64,000 nt of DNA from Cydia pomonella (GCF_033807575.1 NC_084703.1:5890001-5954000); one strand, 5' to 3'. Counted from the stretch's first letter, positions 24,474-38,007 are shown. The notes: generated by a model not told the origin, from the letters alone. Made by a program: numbers and translations.

Positions 24474-25534
24474 CAACTGGTGGTAGCCACACAGCCAGTG
24501 ACACAAACATTTTACATCGAGCAAAAATGTTTTTTGCAGTTTGAGATTTTTTTCTACAAAGGTGCCAGTTTTCATTGCTCTTGTGTGCCTTTTGTTATTG
24601 TTACTGTAAATTGCACGCTTATTATAACTCACATTATTTAAGGTGGATATGTAGTTAGTGTACATAATAACAATTAAGTATATTGATAATTTTTTGTTGT
24701 ATTGATGTTTATAATTATAATTTAATTTGTAAACCGATAGATCCGTAAAAGTATTATTAAGAGAGTTCAACTGCAAATAGCAAATTTCTACTTAGTGCTT
24801 TAAAAGCGTAGTGGTGAAAACTGTCACTAATGAAATCATTCTTCATATTTGGTTCACTTTGTATTCAGACATGTCACTGAGTGAAAAGTACAAAATGAAA
24901 CACGAAAATAAACACAAAATGAACCTTACTCTACTTGCATCTCGCTAATAGTCCCCATATGCGACGGCTGCTTTTTGCAGAAGCACATCACTTACGTTCG
25001 ACGGCCGGCGTTCAAAGGGTTAATAACACGTTGTCGTTGCTTTAGTTCGAGCGTTAAAACATAAACATCGCGAAGGGCGGGTGACCGCTCGGAGCGCAAC
25101 CACATACGGGCCCGGGCGCTTCACAGTATACTGGGTGTCATTTTTAGGTGAGACGTGTTATATGCACTCGACTTTACTCATTAGTACTCAATCAAATTTA
25201 TATAAATAAAAGTACCTACTGTATGTATGTGCACGAATTCTAGAGTAATTTAAATTTTATTATTTTCTTATTTAATGCTAGTTCATTATAAGATGTAATG
25301 TTTTGAAAGATGTGGCCCACCGAGTTTCTTTCCGATCTCAAATTGGGATACCCTCCTCCAATTGAGGGGGGATTTAAATCTTCTCGGGTCAGGGGTATAG
25401 GCAGAGCCGGTGTAGCTTTATTTGACGTTCATAAGCGCATTGATATGCCTACTTGAATAATAAACTATCTTAATCTTTATTACTGTGAGCAACTTTTGTT
25501 ATAAAAGCCTGTAATTGCCGAAAATAAAAATCTA

Positions 25535-25684
25535 CCCCCTTATCCATAAACGTCTACTAAAATTACGACGCCGCTAATAATCATTTGTCCCTTTCCATCA
25601 ATACGTCGGAAAGGGACAAACGCATAATTATTAGCGGCATCGTAACTTCAGTAGACGTTTATCAATAGGGGGGGGGGGGGGGGG
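25535..25684. mobile_element. Hairpin MITE (CCCCCTTATTC family), copy 3 with poly-G end
   Basis: The terminal GGGGG has expanded to 17 G (25668-25684). A 3-bp CTA duplication flanks the element (25532-25534 and 25685-25687). Confidence 0.82.
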
Positions 25685-25799
25685 CTAGTGTTTTAGTTCA
25701 ACTCGACAATGTGAGACCAGAGTTTTTTTTGATCAGAGTTGCTGCTACATATAGTAAAAGTTCATCATCACTATCATCTAAAAAATTACAACCAGCCGT

Positions 25800-25990
25800 G
25801 TAAGGCAGTGTCTTACCTGAGCGAATAACTCGCGAACGCGAAGCGGCGCGGCGCGGGTAAATTCAATCCTTTGATACCTATGGAAGTGTCCTACGTGGGC
25901 GATCTCCGAATGCCGTTGGGCCGCCGTGCCGCACCGCGCCGCGTCGCATTCGTGAGTCATCGCCCACGTAAGCCGCGCTGTAATACACCT
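25800..25990. mobile_element. GC-rich inverted dispersed repeat
   Basis: Contains GAACGCGAAGCGGCGCGGCG and GCACCGCGCCGCGTCGCATT as imperfect inverted arms, and CTACGTGGGCGAT / ATCGCCCACGTA arms. Confidence 0.5.
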
Positions 25991-26644
25991 TTTTGAATCT
26001 GCGAATTTAGTTATGTCCCGACAGTGTTGACTTAGTTGCAACATTTAACAACTTTTGGAACGATCTACTTAGTAGTATCCGGAATTAACACTAAGCTGTC
26101 ATTATATACGTCATATTCTCATGAACATTTCACATTAATAACGTCATTATCACCATAGTTGGCATGCAGAGTTAGCTTGAGCAGTGGGGGAAACTGCAGC
26201 GTTCGGGTGTTTTCGGCTTCTATCGGCTCAGAATTGCTACGAGCAATCATTAAGGTTGCAACAACTTGGCGTTCCTTTGCATGCACATTATGCACAACCA
26301 CAGATAAGATAATCACTTGAAATTTGACAACCCTAAATAGCCGAAAGGGATAGGGTCATACGTTATAAAGGGTCAACATGATTCGTCCCTGAATCGCTGT
26401 CAAACTTTGGTTTTGAATGAAGTTTCCTTTCTCTACGGTGGTAGTACTATTATTTATTCTGTGGCTGGAGCCTTGACCTTTTCTGTTTATTTTTGGCAAA
26501 AAAATTAATAGTTGCAGAAAATAGTGTTAACACTACTTAATAACTAAATGTGAGACTAACAAGATATGGATTTTATGAGTCTGAAATAAATATTTTTTAA
26601 TTTTTTTTTACGTCTAGCAACTGTTTCCTAACATTTTAGCAAAT

Positions 26645-26800
26645 TAAAGTTAGACTAAGATAACTCTGCAGCGACTTTAATAGCACAAACTGTCAAACTA
26701 CTATGTTTTTTTTATTATTATTGATTTATTATGACGTATAAATTACACTTGCACAGTTCGTGCTGGTTTAATCGCTGCAAAGTTACCTTGGCCTAACCCT
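26645..26800. mobile_element. Old MITE (AGACTAAGATAACTCTGCAG family)
   Basis: The left block TTAGACTAAGATAACTCTGC and right block CTGCAAAGTTACCTTGGCCT are imperfect inverted copies. A half copy lies near 35795 (AGACCAAGGTAACTCTGCA), and a longer relative at 53019-53165. Confidence 0.55.
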
Positions 26801-27809
26801 ATTATCTTGCGTGTATTTTAGCGACACTTTAGTCAAGCAATTTCGGATAGTCAGAGTTGACAATAATCTTTATTATCTTGCTAACTTGCTGCTTTACCTA
26901 AATTGCTCTGGGATGTCGGGAATATTTAGTCACTGATGCAACTCATGCAAGAGAATTCGACGAAGCGCTGCCCGAGGCTCTGTGGGATACTCGATGTTAA
27001 ATCGAAAATTCGATATGCTATTTCCTGCCTTCCATTCCATCAGAATATCGCTTTTAACAGTAACTTTCCTTATATTTTTGAAATGCTGGGAAGTTGGTTT
27101 TTCCTGTCATCAATATTACAAGATGTCGATGATATTTAAAACTACACTTCCAATAAATGCACCAGTATGGAGTAGTTCAAAACTTACCCACTGGCATTAT
27201 GAAACTTCCATTTTCACGAGCAACTTGCATATGCATTATGATTACTAGCAAACTTTTACGGCTTCAGCCATTAGCTCGCTCCCAGTAAAATTAAATACGA
27301 CAGCGCATCCGTTCTCCTCCCTTTCCACGAAGCGCGTATCCCATTCGGTCGGTTAACACCATATAATGCATCAGTAGACAAGCAGCAACATTACTAATTC
27401 ATCTGTTTATAAAACGACCAGTCCGTATTTTCTTCGTGTTAAAGCGCATTTTCACACGTCTTTAGCGTTGGTGAGAGTAATGTTAATATTGTACGGTTTA
27501 ATCTAGTAGTAGACGTTGCATTTCGCAAGACTTTCAGAAGGGTCAGTGGGTTGCGTTGTGTAAACACCGTTTTATTTGTTGATGCGACACTCGGCGCTGC
27601 AAGCGTATTGCTTTACAGCCATTCTCAATATACCTATTGGTTATTACTATTATAGTCTACCGATTCAAACATGCAATAGCTCGTCTAATAATAAGCGGTA
27701 TAAAATTCAGTTTCGTACACTTTGCCCGCATTTTTCGTACATATAGAAGAGCCACTTTTTTCGCGTTTCGAGATCGGCCGCATACTGAAAGTTGTCCAGT
27801 ATGACTTAG

Positions 27810-28030
27810 GTACATACACCTTCATCATCTGAGGCATTCCAGCCTCTTGTGGGCCTTAGACTGGTCAAGCAAATCACTCCAGTCCGTTAATTTGTGGCTT
27901 TCCTTCTCCAACTTATCAGTCCTAAGGTTCTGATATCCCGGTATACGCCGTCCAATTATCTAAGCCTACCTTTACCTCTTACCCTTAAGCTCTCCGGTCG
28001 GCCTTCTAGATGGCGTCTGGGTGCTCTGAC
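27810..28030. repeat. Possible LINE-derived fragment
   Basis: The sequence around GAGGCATTCCAGCCTCTTG and ATGGCGTCTGGGTGCTCT has the look of a decayed non-LTR element body. No frame survives. Low confidence. Confidence 0.25.
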
Positions 28031-28888
28031 CTTATACTAATACTTATGATAATCATTTACCGACAAATCGACAAAGTAAATATGTCTAGGAATGACGATG
28101 CTACGAAAAGTCACGTCATCATTTATATACATTGTGTAACTCCCTTATTCAAATAATTTTGCAAACTTCTGTTAAATTTTGTACCTTTCGAACAAACAAA
28201 TATCCAAACGACGGATAAGGACAATCGACTATCAAGGGTTTGTTATACTTCACAAGCGTTTCTGAATAACGCCATAAGGTTCTATTAGCGTTTTCTATAA
28301 ACGATTGTTATAGTTCGTGTCAACCTCGATGACGCGGAGATTTGTCAAATCTAACCTTTAATAACATGCCAATACAAGTCAAGGCAGGCGTCTTCGTGAA
28401 CGACACGATCTATACTCGGCTAGGCCTCCTGTTATCGTTGTTATCGTTTTATCTCCCATTCCCCTAAAAGAGCAAACTATGACAGTATCTAGGTCACATA
28501 TAACCGTGTTATGTTATTTTACTTCACCGACTGTATTATTTTCGTAAAGCAACACGTACTATTTTAATGTTTACTTTCGCTTGGTGGTAAACGTGCAAAA
28601 TTAAACATACAAAAAATACTTAAGTGTTACCTCCCAAGTAGATACTATTTTAACGTACGTTATTTTCGTGTACCTGTACATATATTCGTATGCATAACTA
28701 AATAGCCTAACTAAAGTGTAAAGTAGTAGATATTGTGAAAAATATTTTCTTCGCAGTGCATTTCCACCATTTTACGTATGCTATTGTGAATGATCTGATG
28801 GAATCTAGAGATTTTATCGTATCCTATTTACCTACTGAATACTTCGTAGGGGCAGGCGAGCAGTGACTATATCCAAAGCAAAGGTTTA

Positions 28889-29040
28889 TTAAGACGAAAG
28901 TGGAGGACCCGTGCAAAAAAACCATAGCTATGGTTAATATAGATCAAGTTATGTAAAAATATTTTCGATAATATCAATATACAGATAGGAAAATGGGGAC
29001 TACGTTTGTATGGAAAAGCAGCCGTCCCATTTTATTTTAT
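28889..29040. mobile_element. TTAA-type palindromic element, copy 3, internally deleted
   Basis: Has the TTAAGACGAAAGTGGAGGAC end and the GGAAAATGGGGACTACGTTT arm, but lacks about 200 bp of the middle. The right TTAA is lost. Confidence 0.65.
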
Positions 29041-29444
29041 GCGCGAAATAGTTACCGTTCGTTAGTTGTAGGTAGCCCTTCGGTGAAGGACATATAAGCT
29101 CAGATAGCAATGTCCTGTCCTAACGTCTGAAGAAATCATATATATTATGTATAGAGGTATTTCATCCGAGTTTTTATAACCCAGGCCGTGTGGTTTACAT
29201 TTTTCAGTTTGTTTCTTGTTCTGCAAACAGGAAATTGCAATCGAAAGTGCAGTTTTATGTGGTTGTTGACGGAATGCTTAATCAAGGAATGTGTTTAGCT
29301 ATATCGAGAAATGTCGCAGACTGTACTGTGAGCACCTCAACAAGTAGACGGAGCACATAAGACTATCAAGGTCACTACATATAAGCTCTTCCATACAAAT
29401 TTTGTATGGGAGCTCAAACGGGCGCTCACTATTAGGGCCAGAGG

Positions 29445-29548
29445 GCCTACCGCGAACCACGTTCGACGTGTTGCCTCTCTATCGCACTTGTAAATTCGTA
29501 CGTAAGTGTGACAGGGAGGCAAGACGTCGAACGTGGTACGCGGTAGGT
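29445..29548. mobile_element. Palindromic MITE (CCTACCGCG family)
   Basis: CCTACCGCGAACCACGTTCG at the left pairs with CGAACGTGGTACGCGGTAGG at the right, with CTTGTAAATTCGTACGTAAG at the loop. Confidence 0.78.
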
Positions 29549-30239
29549 ACTTAGCACTCGTTTGAATTAAAAATATTTACGAAAATTGAGCTTGAACCTA
29601 CTGGGCCTTTATTGAATTCGAACGAAGAGGGCCGATTCCAAATAACGGGACATGGCAAAGGAGAAGAAGAATAATAATAATTGAAACATATTTTACCTTG
29701 TTATTTCTCAGTAAATTTCAGTAATTAATATCATGACCGATTTCAGATACTTAACGTACATAATTACGTGGGAGATCCCCTTGCTACACTGTCCCAGTTT
29801 ATATAGGTAAGCTCAACAACATATTTGACGTCTGGATCTGAATGGATCTGTGAACATTATTGCCCGTGTTAGATTTTTGTTTACATATAACGCCATCAAT
29901 TTGAACCGAGTCATTGTAGACGCTACTATGTCCCGACCACAGATATCCGCCCCCCGCGGATTCAATCCGGTTTCGCCCCTTGCCAAGTTCCCATCACCAA
30001 CACTTGCTCCAACTTCTGTCGTTGGAGTGGTAGGTCGTTGGCTCCCGACCGATTACGTCATTTAAATTTGATTAATTTAATTATAATAAAAATTCCCACA
30101 ACTCAGAAACAACGTACCAGTATGTCACTTGAAGAGTTAAAATTAATTCGCGTGTACAATATTCTATAAAATATATGTGACGAACGTGGATTAATCCAGA
30201 AAAGCGGTTAAAATCCCATCATTTCATTTTTGCCCAAAT

Positions 30240-30563
30240 TCATCATCTTCCTCGCGTTGTCCCGCCATTTTACCAAGGCTCATGGGAGCCTGGGGTCTGC
30301 ATGGTAACTAATTCCAAGAATTGGCGTAGGCATTCGATTTTACGAAAGCGACTAACATCTGACCTCCCAATCCAGAGGGTACTAGGCCTTATTGGGATTA
30401 GTCCGGTTTCCTCACGATGTTTTCCTTCACCGAAAAGCGACTGGTAAATATCGAATGATATTTCGTACATAAATTCCGAAAAACTCATTGGTACGAGCCG
30501 GGGTTTGAACCCGTGACCTCCGGATTGAAAGTCGCACGCTCTTACCGATAGGCCACCGGCGCT
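30240..30563 (-). mobile_element. tRNA-derived SINE, well preserved
   Basis: On the minus strand it starts with a tRNA-like head. The A box lies in GGTGGCCTATCGGTAAGAGC and the B box is GGGTTCAAACCCC. The body contains CGAAATATCATTCGATATTT, CGCTTTTCGGTGAAGG and CATCGTGAGGAAACCGG, and the tail ends GAGGAAGATGATG. The acceptor stem does not pair like a real tRNA, so this is a SINE promoter and not a tRNA gene. Confidence 0.75.
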
Positions 30564-31238
30564 TTTCGTACCTCTAGATTCTTACGCAAATAAACCTTTA
30601 GTTGTGTAGATGTAAGAATCCACAGAAGTAAATTTCAATACGTTTTTTGGACACTTTATACAGTACAGTAGTATAATACTTACTTCTTCGTCGTTCTTTA
30701 TAATCCTAGAAAAGGAGTAGTAGCACTAATTACTTTTAAGGACTTTTAATTTATAACAAAGGAAATTCAACATTTTAAAATATGCCGCTGATAAAAACGT
30801 GCTGCATTTTCGCAGTAAATCAGAGGTTTTCGATTTTATTTATTGACAGCTCCTGATGTCGCGTGCGCTGTGAAATAATTGTCAGTCCCAGAATTAGAAT
30901 TTTTGGCTTCATTAAAGTTCCGAATATTTTGCTGTTGGTGACATTACCTTTATCCCCGAAAGTTAATAATAAACACACCACGTCAGTCAAAAGTCATCGT
31001 GCAAAGGTATCGTCTAAAAATCAACACCACGATTGATTGTATCTGTCATTTTAAAAGTCGAATGCTGCTTGTTCGGGAATCTGGGATGAAATTTAGGGAT
31101 AGCTGAGGAGAGCAACGAAACAACCGCCTTCCAGTGAAGATTTATGATAATTAAAAAAGAACACCAGAAATTATACATGTAAAGTGACAAGTAAAGCATA
31201 CACAATAGATATAAAAAAAATATTATAAAACCTGCGGC

Positions 31239-31352
31239 GCTATCATGGTCGCATTTTTATCACTTATCATGTCGTGTGTCACTTTCGTACTTACATACTT
31301 GTTAGAACGTGACAGGCATGGTGACAGATGATAAAGAGCCGACCATCTTAGC
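31239..31352. mobile_element. MITE (CATGGTCGCATTTTTATC family), copy 1
   Basis: CATGGTCGCATTTTTATCAC at the left and GATAAAGAGCCGACCATC at the right. The centre shares ACTTACATACTTGTTAGAAC with 59148-59250. Confidence 0.7.
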
Positions 31353-32655
31353 CCTACTGTTTAGACCTCGACACTGCTTTTTTAGATCATTTTATCGGCA
31401 TTAATAGGTTCACTTGTGTGTTTACATTGTTATCATTGAATGAATGCATTAGAAATTAGATAATATAATTTGAGAAACGCACGCAAACAAAACACGTTAT
31501 AAAAACCAGGTTAATCATATTGTAACTTTATTGAAATGTTGAATACATGCATCTGTATGAAAGCGTTAATATTAAAACTGAACAATTTGCACAGAACGTT
31601 GAATAATACAATGCGTAGCCATAATGGCCAGTGCAAAAGATTCTAATTTAGATACATGTGCATGGTCTTATTGCAATCACATACCGGGCGTGGGTGAGTC
31701 GAACGCTGCAGGGGCCAGTTTAAAGGGCGAACCACACCACATACAGGTCCCTACTCTATGTATAAACACGCGTGTACTGTACACGTAGGTACTGGCTTTT
31801 AAGACATGGAAGAATGGGAACACGGTTCAGTTCTAGAAACCGTCACTAAATTTGAATACGTTTTAATACCCCGAAATTGCTGGGCGACAATAATAGAGCA
31901 CGCATAGGTCCCATCTCATCATAATTATGCATTACATATGCGGGGTGACAAATTGAAGCAAATTGAATATACTACATTTAGTTAATGTTCTGAATTCGAA
32001 GGTTTTTTTACACGTAAGTCACGTAACGGGTACGTTAATACTTAATATTGAACCATAATCCATTCGTTTTATGAGTTTTCTAATACCCAGTCGCCCACTA
32101 TTGTAACATAGTGTATCTTTTCACTCCCTTAAAAAAACAGTAAGGGCCAAGTTTCACTGGTTCCCAAAAACGCTTAGTAGCAATGGGGACTCGCTTCCAG
32201 CAGTAGGTAGATGTGCTTACGTGCGATGGGCGAGCATGCATACATTATTAATAAGATTCAATTGACCTGGTTTCGTTCCTTTGCCATTACAGCCTAGTAT
32301 GACAGGAACGACGGTGCTACATAGAATGGCCATTTTTGTGGGCTATTCCTGAATTAACACGTTCACGGTTCCAATTTGAATGTTAACCTTACGACTTTGT
32401 AATAAAGGCTTGCCGTTACCCATATTCGGGGCACGGACTGTGAACGTGTTTACTTTCAACGCAAAGTAAGGTGTATAAAGCCGTAATTTTATCAACTTTT
32501 TTGTATGTTATTATTTGAGTTTTTACTTATTACGAAGTTCTAAGAAATTAAAAATTACCCCATCTTAAAATAATCAAAGACATGATTGTTATTAATATCC
32601 ACACTTCACTTTATAAACAACCCTTGGAGGATTTAAGAACTGGAGACGCCTTGTC

Positions 32656-32860
32656 TATTATTTTCTGTACAAAACAGTCTGCCGATTTTTGCGGGGGAGG
32701 GGCACGTCAAATGTATGGCTATTTTTATGTAACGTACAAATAGCCATGTCAGATAATGGTCAGTCCATACAATATATATGACCATTGGCCGAGGTTTTTG
32801 ACAGAGGGGTAAGTTCTTAAAGGCGGCTCCAGTTGTTAAATCCCCCAAGAAACATCCCGA
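32656..32860. mobile_element. Dispersed repeat family (GGGGCACGTCAAATGTA), copy 2
   Basis: Second and better-preserved copy of the family at 6144-6326, in the same orientation. Confidence 0.65.
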
Positions 32861-34035
32861 TTTCACATTTTACTGTGAATAAATAAAAATGAAAAATGGA
32901 TAACTATTCTGAGTTTCCTTTCACGCCACCACCACAAACGTTCTACAAAAAAAAAACTATTTCAGTTTTTTAATAAACAGTTTCATTCCACCCGACCCCC
33001 GCGAGATAGGCTGCCCAACTTTTGTAAAATGCCCGCGGTACGTGACAGGTTCATTTCGTTTCATATTCAATAAACGAGTCCATTCACGAAACAGGTTGCC
33101 ACTGACAAGGTACTGCCGAAAATGGGAAAAACCGGGTGAATTTATTGTCACAAATAAAGGTTTTCAACCCTTATTTACTTAAGTTAAGCTACTACCGAAA
33201 ATGGGACAAATCGTGGTGAAAGAATTAAGCTACGAATACAGAGCTTTTCAACCCTTAAACTTATATGTTACCCATATAATCGGTCATGCGAAACCACTTT
33301 TACTGTAGAACCAAGAAAAATAGCCAAAACTGGACTAAACATCGGGTTCCCAATTTTCAAATTCATCTCAGCCCTAACCTAGCTAAGCTCGTGGAGTAAG
33401 GTTAGGGGTTTAAAACACACTGTTAATTTTAGCACTCATTTTAGATGCAATTCAAATATATCTAATGTCTCAAAAAGACGTCCGATCAGACTGGAACTTA
33501 AAACAGAGAGAGAAATGTAAATATTGCGTCCATCGTCATTCGTCAATGTACCTATATACCGGTATCTTTGATAGAATCTCGACCCAATCAAGACAAATCT
33601 GTCCTCGGTCTAATGAGGAGTTCCCACGATTTTTTCATGATGCTGTAATACGATGACATTTCACGAAAATTGCAATCAATTCTTCCCAAGGAATCCGAAC
33701 ATATTATTGATCGGTGCTTCGTTGCGGTCCATCACTGGAAAATCAAGCGCTGTTGGTTTTCGGGTGTCGCTAATTAAAATACTTTATAAAGTGGCTTTGT
33801 CTCACGACTGAGATTAGGCACAACCTGGCCTTCTTAACTCGACAATCCGCATCCACTTGATTCCAAATTCAGTACTGAAACGTGCCGATAGGCAAGACTG
33901 TTATTATTACAGATAAAAGGAGTTTCTCACTACGCTGACTCTAAAACACAGCTAATAACATTCTTAAAAGTTGTATAACATATTGTCGCCTCATTTTACA
34001 CCTATACGGATATGATGGTCGTTCTTGTCTACGCG

Positions 34036-34108
34036 ACAGCGTGATAAAACGATACCCGTCACTTTCAATCCCGTGGTATTAAAAAGTGACGGTTTTTTTT
34101 ATCACGTG
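34036..34108. mobile_element. Small palindromic repeat with CGTGATAAAA arms
   Basis: GTGATAAAACGATACCCGTC and GTGACGGTTTTTTTTATCAC are imperfectly paired around AATCCCGTGGTATT. Confidence 0.55.
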
Positions 34109-34920
34109 GATAAAGCCGTCCATAAACGCCTGCGGTAGTAGTAGATAGTAGGGTGTCCTGTTTTTGGTTGACCAATAAAAACTCAGAACACCTCTTTACA
34201 GTCATGGCGTCTCACCATTGACATCGTCATCAAAATAACGCGTGCCATGTGTTTGTACAATGCAAACACAATTTTCATTTATTTTGCACCGGACTACACA
34301 GCTTGTTGTGTTGTACCCCTAAATGGCGTCTATTAACAGCCACAATGACCATTGGCAGACCTTATCTCGTTGCAGTAAGGTCTACTAAAATCCAAGGTAA
34401 GGTCATGCGTAAGGTGCAGTTGGCAGTGTCCTCACGCGCCGCCCCCGTTACGTCGGCACGCGTCATAGCCTGCAGGAAGTGCACATCCGCACCGCCTTAC
34501 TGTTCAAGCGAGAGTTGATTACAGCGTGGAAAGCGACGGTAGATCCTTAGTTCTCACGGCTTTGATTAACTAAAGTCCGACATTGAAGCAGACTCGCATG
34601 AAGGCTAATACGCGACTTAATATCGCGAGTCGCGAGAAGATATGCTAGGTGTTCGTGGACATTCAGCGATAGCCATAGCTAATTTGATTCCAGTGGCTAA
34701 CGGTACACGTTCACGTAAAAGTTCAAATAAGTAAACGTTGAATTTTGGATCGGCGGCATGGCCGACGTCCGACTTTGCCGGTCTTGCTGCAAATATGATA
34801 ATCTACAGCGATGTGGCGAACACTGGCGAGAATTCCTAACAAGTTCATATTTGCTGAATGATCTGTAACAGTGTATGCGCACAGATCTTTTACATAATTA
34901 TATACGTTTGATTCCATCGG

Positions 34921-35633
34921 TCTAATTTAGTACACGACATCACTACATTAATTTATATTATAAATTTATTCTATCGCTATATGGCTATCCGACACCTGGT
35001 AGCTAGATCTCGCAGGTAAAAAGTAAATAAAACCTTACTATCAGCCGCCACATGAAGATATTATTTAGATAAAAGTTCATCTTCCATCTTTTTCTTTCTA
35101 ATTTAATACACGACATCACTGCATTAATTTATATTATAAATTTATTCTATCGCTATATGGCTATCCGACACCTCGTAGCTAGATCTCGCAGGTAAAAAGT
35201 AAATAAAACCTTACTATCAGCCGCCACATGAAGATATTATTTAGATAAAAGTTCATCTTCCATCTTTTTCTTTCTAATTTAATACACGACATCACTGCAT
35301 TAATTTATATTATAAATTTATTCTATCGCTATATGGCTATCCGACACCTCGTAGCTAGATCTCGCAGGTAAAAAGTAAATAAAACCTTACTATCAGCCGC
35401 CACATGAAGATATTATTTAGATAAAAGTTATTCATCTTCCATCTTTTTCTTTCTAATTTAGTACACGACATCACTGCATTCATTTATATTATAAATTTAT
35501 TCTATCGCTATATGGCTATCCGACACCTCGTAGCTAGATCTCGCAGGTAAAAAGTAAATAAAACCTTACTATCAGCCGCCACATGAAGGTATTATTTAGA
35601 TAAAAGTTATTCATCTTCCATCTTTTTCTTTCC
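34921..35633. repeat. Satellite: four tandem copies of a 176-bp unit
   Basis: Units start TCTAATTTAGTACACGACAT at 34921, 35097, 35273 and 35452, giving periods of 176, 176 and 179 bp. The last two units have an extra TTA near the end. Units differ at only a few positions, so the expansion is recent. Each contains the AT-rich inverted stretch TTTATATTATAAATTTATT and GTAGCTAGATCTCGCAGG. Confidence 0.95.
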
Positions 35634-36395
35634 AATGAACTTCTCGTCTCGTTATCCATTTTACTCAGTAGATTACATTGGCTCTAACATGTCTGCAAAC
35701 TTAAACTCTAAAATAGGTATATATGTTTTCTAATAATAGCAATCTTTATTTATATAGCAAACAAATAAACCGAACTGGCAAGTCAAAGCGTAACTAAGAT
35801 CAGACCAAGGTAACTCTGCACTGACTTTGCAATGAAATGAAAAAGTGTGGACTGTCAGCATAAACATATTTTTAAATGAAAATACGGTATTTATTATGGA
35901 ACTTCTAAAATAGTCGGTACAGAGTAAGTTTGTCCCGACTACCTTTTCGAAATATTGAAACGATCCGTCGGTCTACCAACATTTATCGATCGGTTAGTCA
36001 AAACCTTTATACCATCTTAAATATGTTATTATATAGATATTTCTCTGTGTATTTCTAATATCTTTGAATTTTGATTACAGACTGTGATATCTGAGTTTGA
36101 TTGGACAAAAACCACAACAAAGCGAATGCAAACAACCGATTACATTGAACTAACTGATTTCTACCGGCCACTTGAATGTTTGACAAAAACGCTCCGTATC
36201 GGTTACACAAAATCTTTTTTATTCACTTTTTACTCAAGTATTGCGAGATGCCCAAATCATCGTTGCGTGGCGTATCCGTACTTAAAGATCTTCAAAGGGC
36301 AGTTTTGATTGGCTGCTTATGCATTCGATAAACGACTTTATATTGCCTTTCTGGTACAAGCTTTTCAGCTTCTTAGGATACAATTAAACTACTAA

Positions 36396-36790
36396 TTTTT
36401 TTTTTTTTATAACGATAGGCAAGCGTTTGACCACGATCTCACCTGATGGTAAGTGATGATGCGGTCTACGGTGGAGCACGCTTACCTATGAAATACCTAT
36501 TTACCCTAGCCTTGAAGAGACCCAGATTGTACTCATGCGGAAACACAGACTCGGGCAAGGCATTCCACTCCTTGGCAGTTCGCATAAGAAATGTTGAAGC
36601 AAAACGCTTCGTGCGTATTTGTGGAATACCTACCATGAAGCGATGCCGGAGTGCCGATTGTCTGGTAGTCCGATGGTGAAATGGGGACGGAGGAATAAGG
36701 TTGTGCAGTTCCTCGGCACACTCTCCGAAATTTATCCTGTAAAAGATCGTTAGGCTGGCAACCTTGCGACGATGCTCCAGACTTTGGAGT
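36396..36790 (-). mobile_element. LINE 3' fragment with poly-A
   Basis: On the minus strand it ends CGCTTGCCTATCGTTAT then an A run (T run at 36396-36408 on +). The + strand shows the blocks CAAGGCATTCCACTCCTTGG and ATCTCACCTGATGGTAAGTG, typical of the antisense of insect LINE 3' regions. No intact protein remains. Confidence 0.6.
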
Positions 36791-37360
36791 CTTTACTAAT
36801 TATTTAAATCAGGTAGCCTCACAAGGTACCAAGATATTCACGACGAGACGCGTGCTTAGCTCGTAATGCCATGTTATTAAAGGTTAGATATGACAAATCT
36901 GCGCGTCATCGTGGATGACTCGAACTACTGAACAAAGCCCTTTTAATTTGGGCGTTAATAGGTTAGTATACTTCCAATATTTTCCTTTCTTCAAAATTAC
37001 TACGGTACTCTGTGGCGTTTATGCGGACCTAAACGTATACACCTCGTAAACAATCGCTTGTTTTTCTAGCAAATAAACTACCATTCATTCATTCACATCC
37101 TATTTTCATGTCGCTCCGACGTGCGAGCAGTATGTCTCTATAATATGAGCATAGCGCTGCCTCGCCCAAACATCGGGGCGACTTGCGAATCGGATCGAGT
37201 GTGGTAATCGCCTACATCAACTCCCTAGTCGCTTTGACGTCGGATTATTGATAGCGTCTGCAGGGTTGATTAGAATTGTAAAGCCAAAGCTATAGATCAT
37301 AGAAATTACTTCGAATCAGAATCGCACATTCTTGTCAAATACGTGAAACATTGTAAGGCT

Positions 37361-37741
37361 TTAAGACGAAAGATGGAGGACCCGTGGGAAATCGCCTTTT
37401 TCTCACAAACGCAGTCCTCATTTTCCTTTCTGTATATTAACATTATTGAAATTATGTCGCCACAATTTGTTGTAGATCAACCAAAGCTATGCCCCTACGT
37501 TTGATATTTTTAAATTTTAAATTATTGTAAGAGTAAAGAGCATTTAAAAATTTGTATGAAATCAGTTTTACGCTCCTATTTTTTTTACATTTTACACAAA
37601 AAATCTATAATGTCAAACGTAGGGACATAGCTATAGTTAATATACATCAAATTATTTAAAAGTATTTTCATGAATGTCAATATTCAGAGAGAAAATGGGG
37701 ACTACGTTTGTATGGAGAATGACCGTCCCCTTTCCACTTAA
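37361..37741. mobile_element. 381-bp TTAA-flanked palindromic element, copy 1
   Basis: Bounded by TTAA on both sides. The arms contain GACGAAAGATGGAGGACCCG, CCTCATTTTCCTTTC and, inverted, GAAAATGGGGACTACGTTTG. The inner arms CTATGCCCCTACGTTTGA / TCAAACGTAGGGACATAG extend the stem. TTAA suggests piggyBac-type mobilisation (inference). Confidence 0.72.
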
Positions 37742-37995
37742 GGCCAAATTTCACCACATGCGTAATACGTGCGGACGTGTGCTCTGCCTAGTTAATTTTG
37801 TAAGGGGTAAGGGTACGCAAGGTAAGCGATGTCCTACTGCAGTGACGTATTGCATTACGCCTTTCGACCCCGCTTGTCGCTGTTCGCTGCGCGTACGCAT
37901 ACAACGTAAAGCCGACCGCAGCTTACGGAGTCAACCACAATCGACGGCCTAAAAGCGCGTACAAAAATCGCCGGAGTAGCCGGAGGACGCATAGA
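37742..37995 (+). repeat. GC-rich probable repeat, source unclear
   Basis: This stretch starts exactly at the TTAA of the previous element and runs through CACATGCGTAATACGTGCGG and CGACGGCCTAAAAGCGCG. A 92-codon frame crosses the border with the MITE, so it is not a gene. It may be part of a LINE 5' region. Confidence 0.3.
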
Positions 37996-38007
37996 GATGC
38001 GTAATTT

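Noticed and set aside
30490..30563. A possible tRNA gene on the minus strand
   Set aside because: A and B boxes are good but the acceptor stem does not pair, and a SINE body with a conserved tail follows directly.
34723..34917. Two overlapping minus-strand frames next to the satellite
   Set aside because: Short, overlapping in different frames, no motif, no splice context.
37674..37952. A 92-codon + frame with a basic C-terminus
   Set aside because: It begins inside the arm of a TTAA-type MITE and continues into probable repeat sequence.
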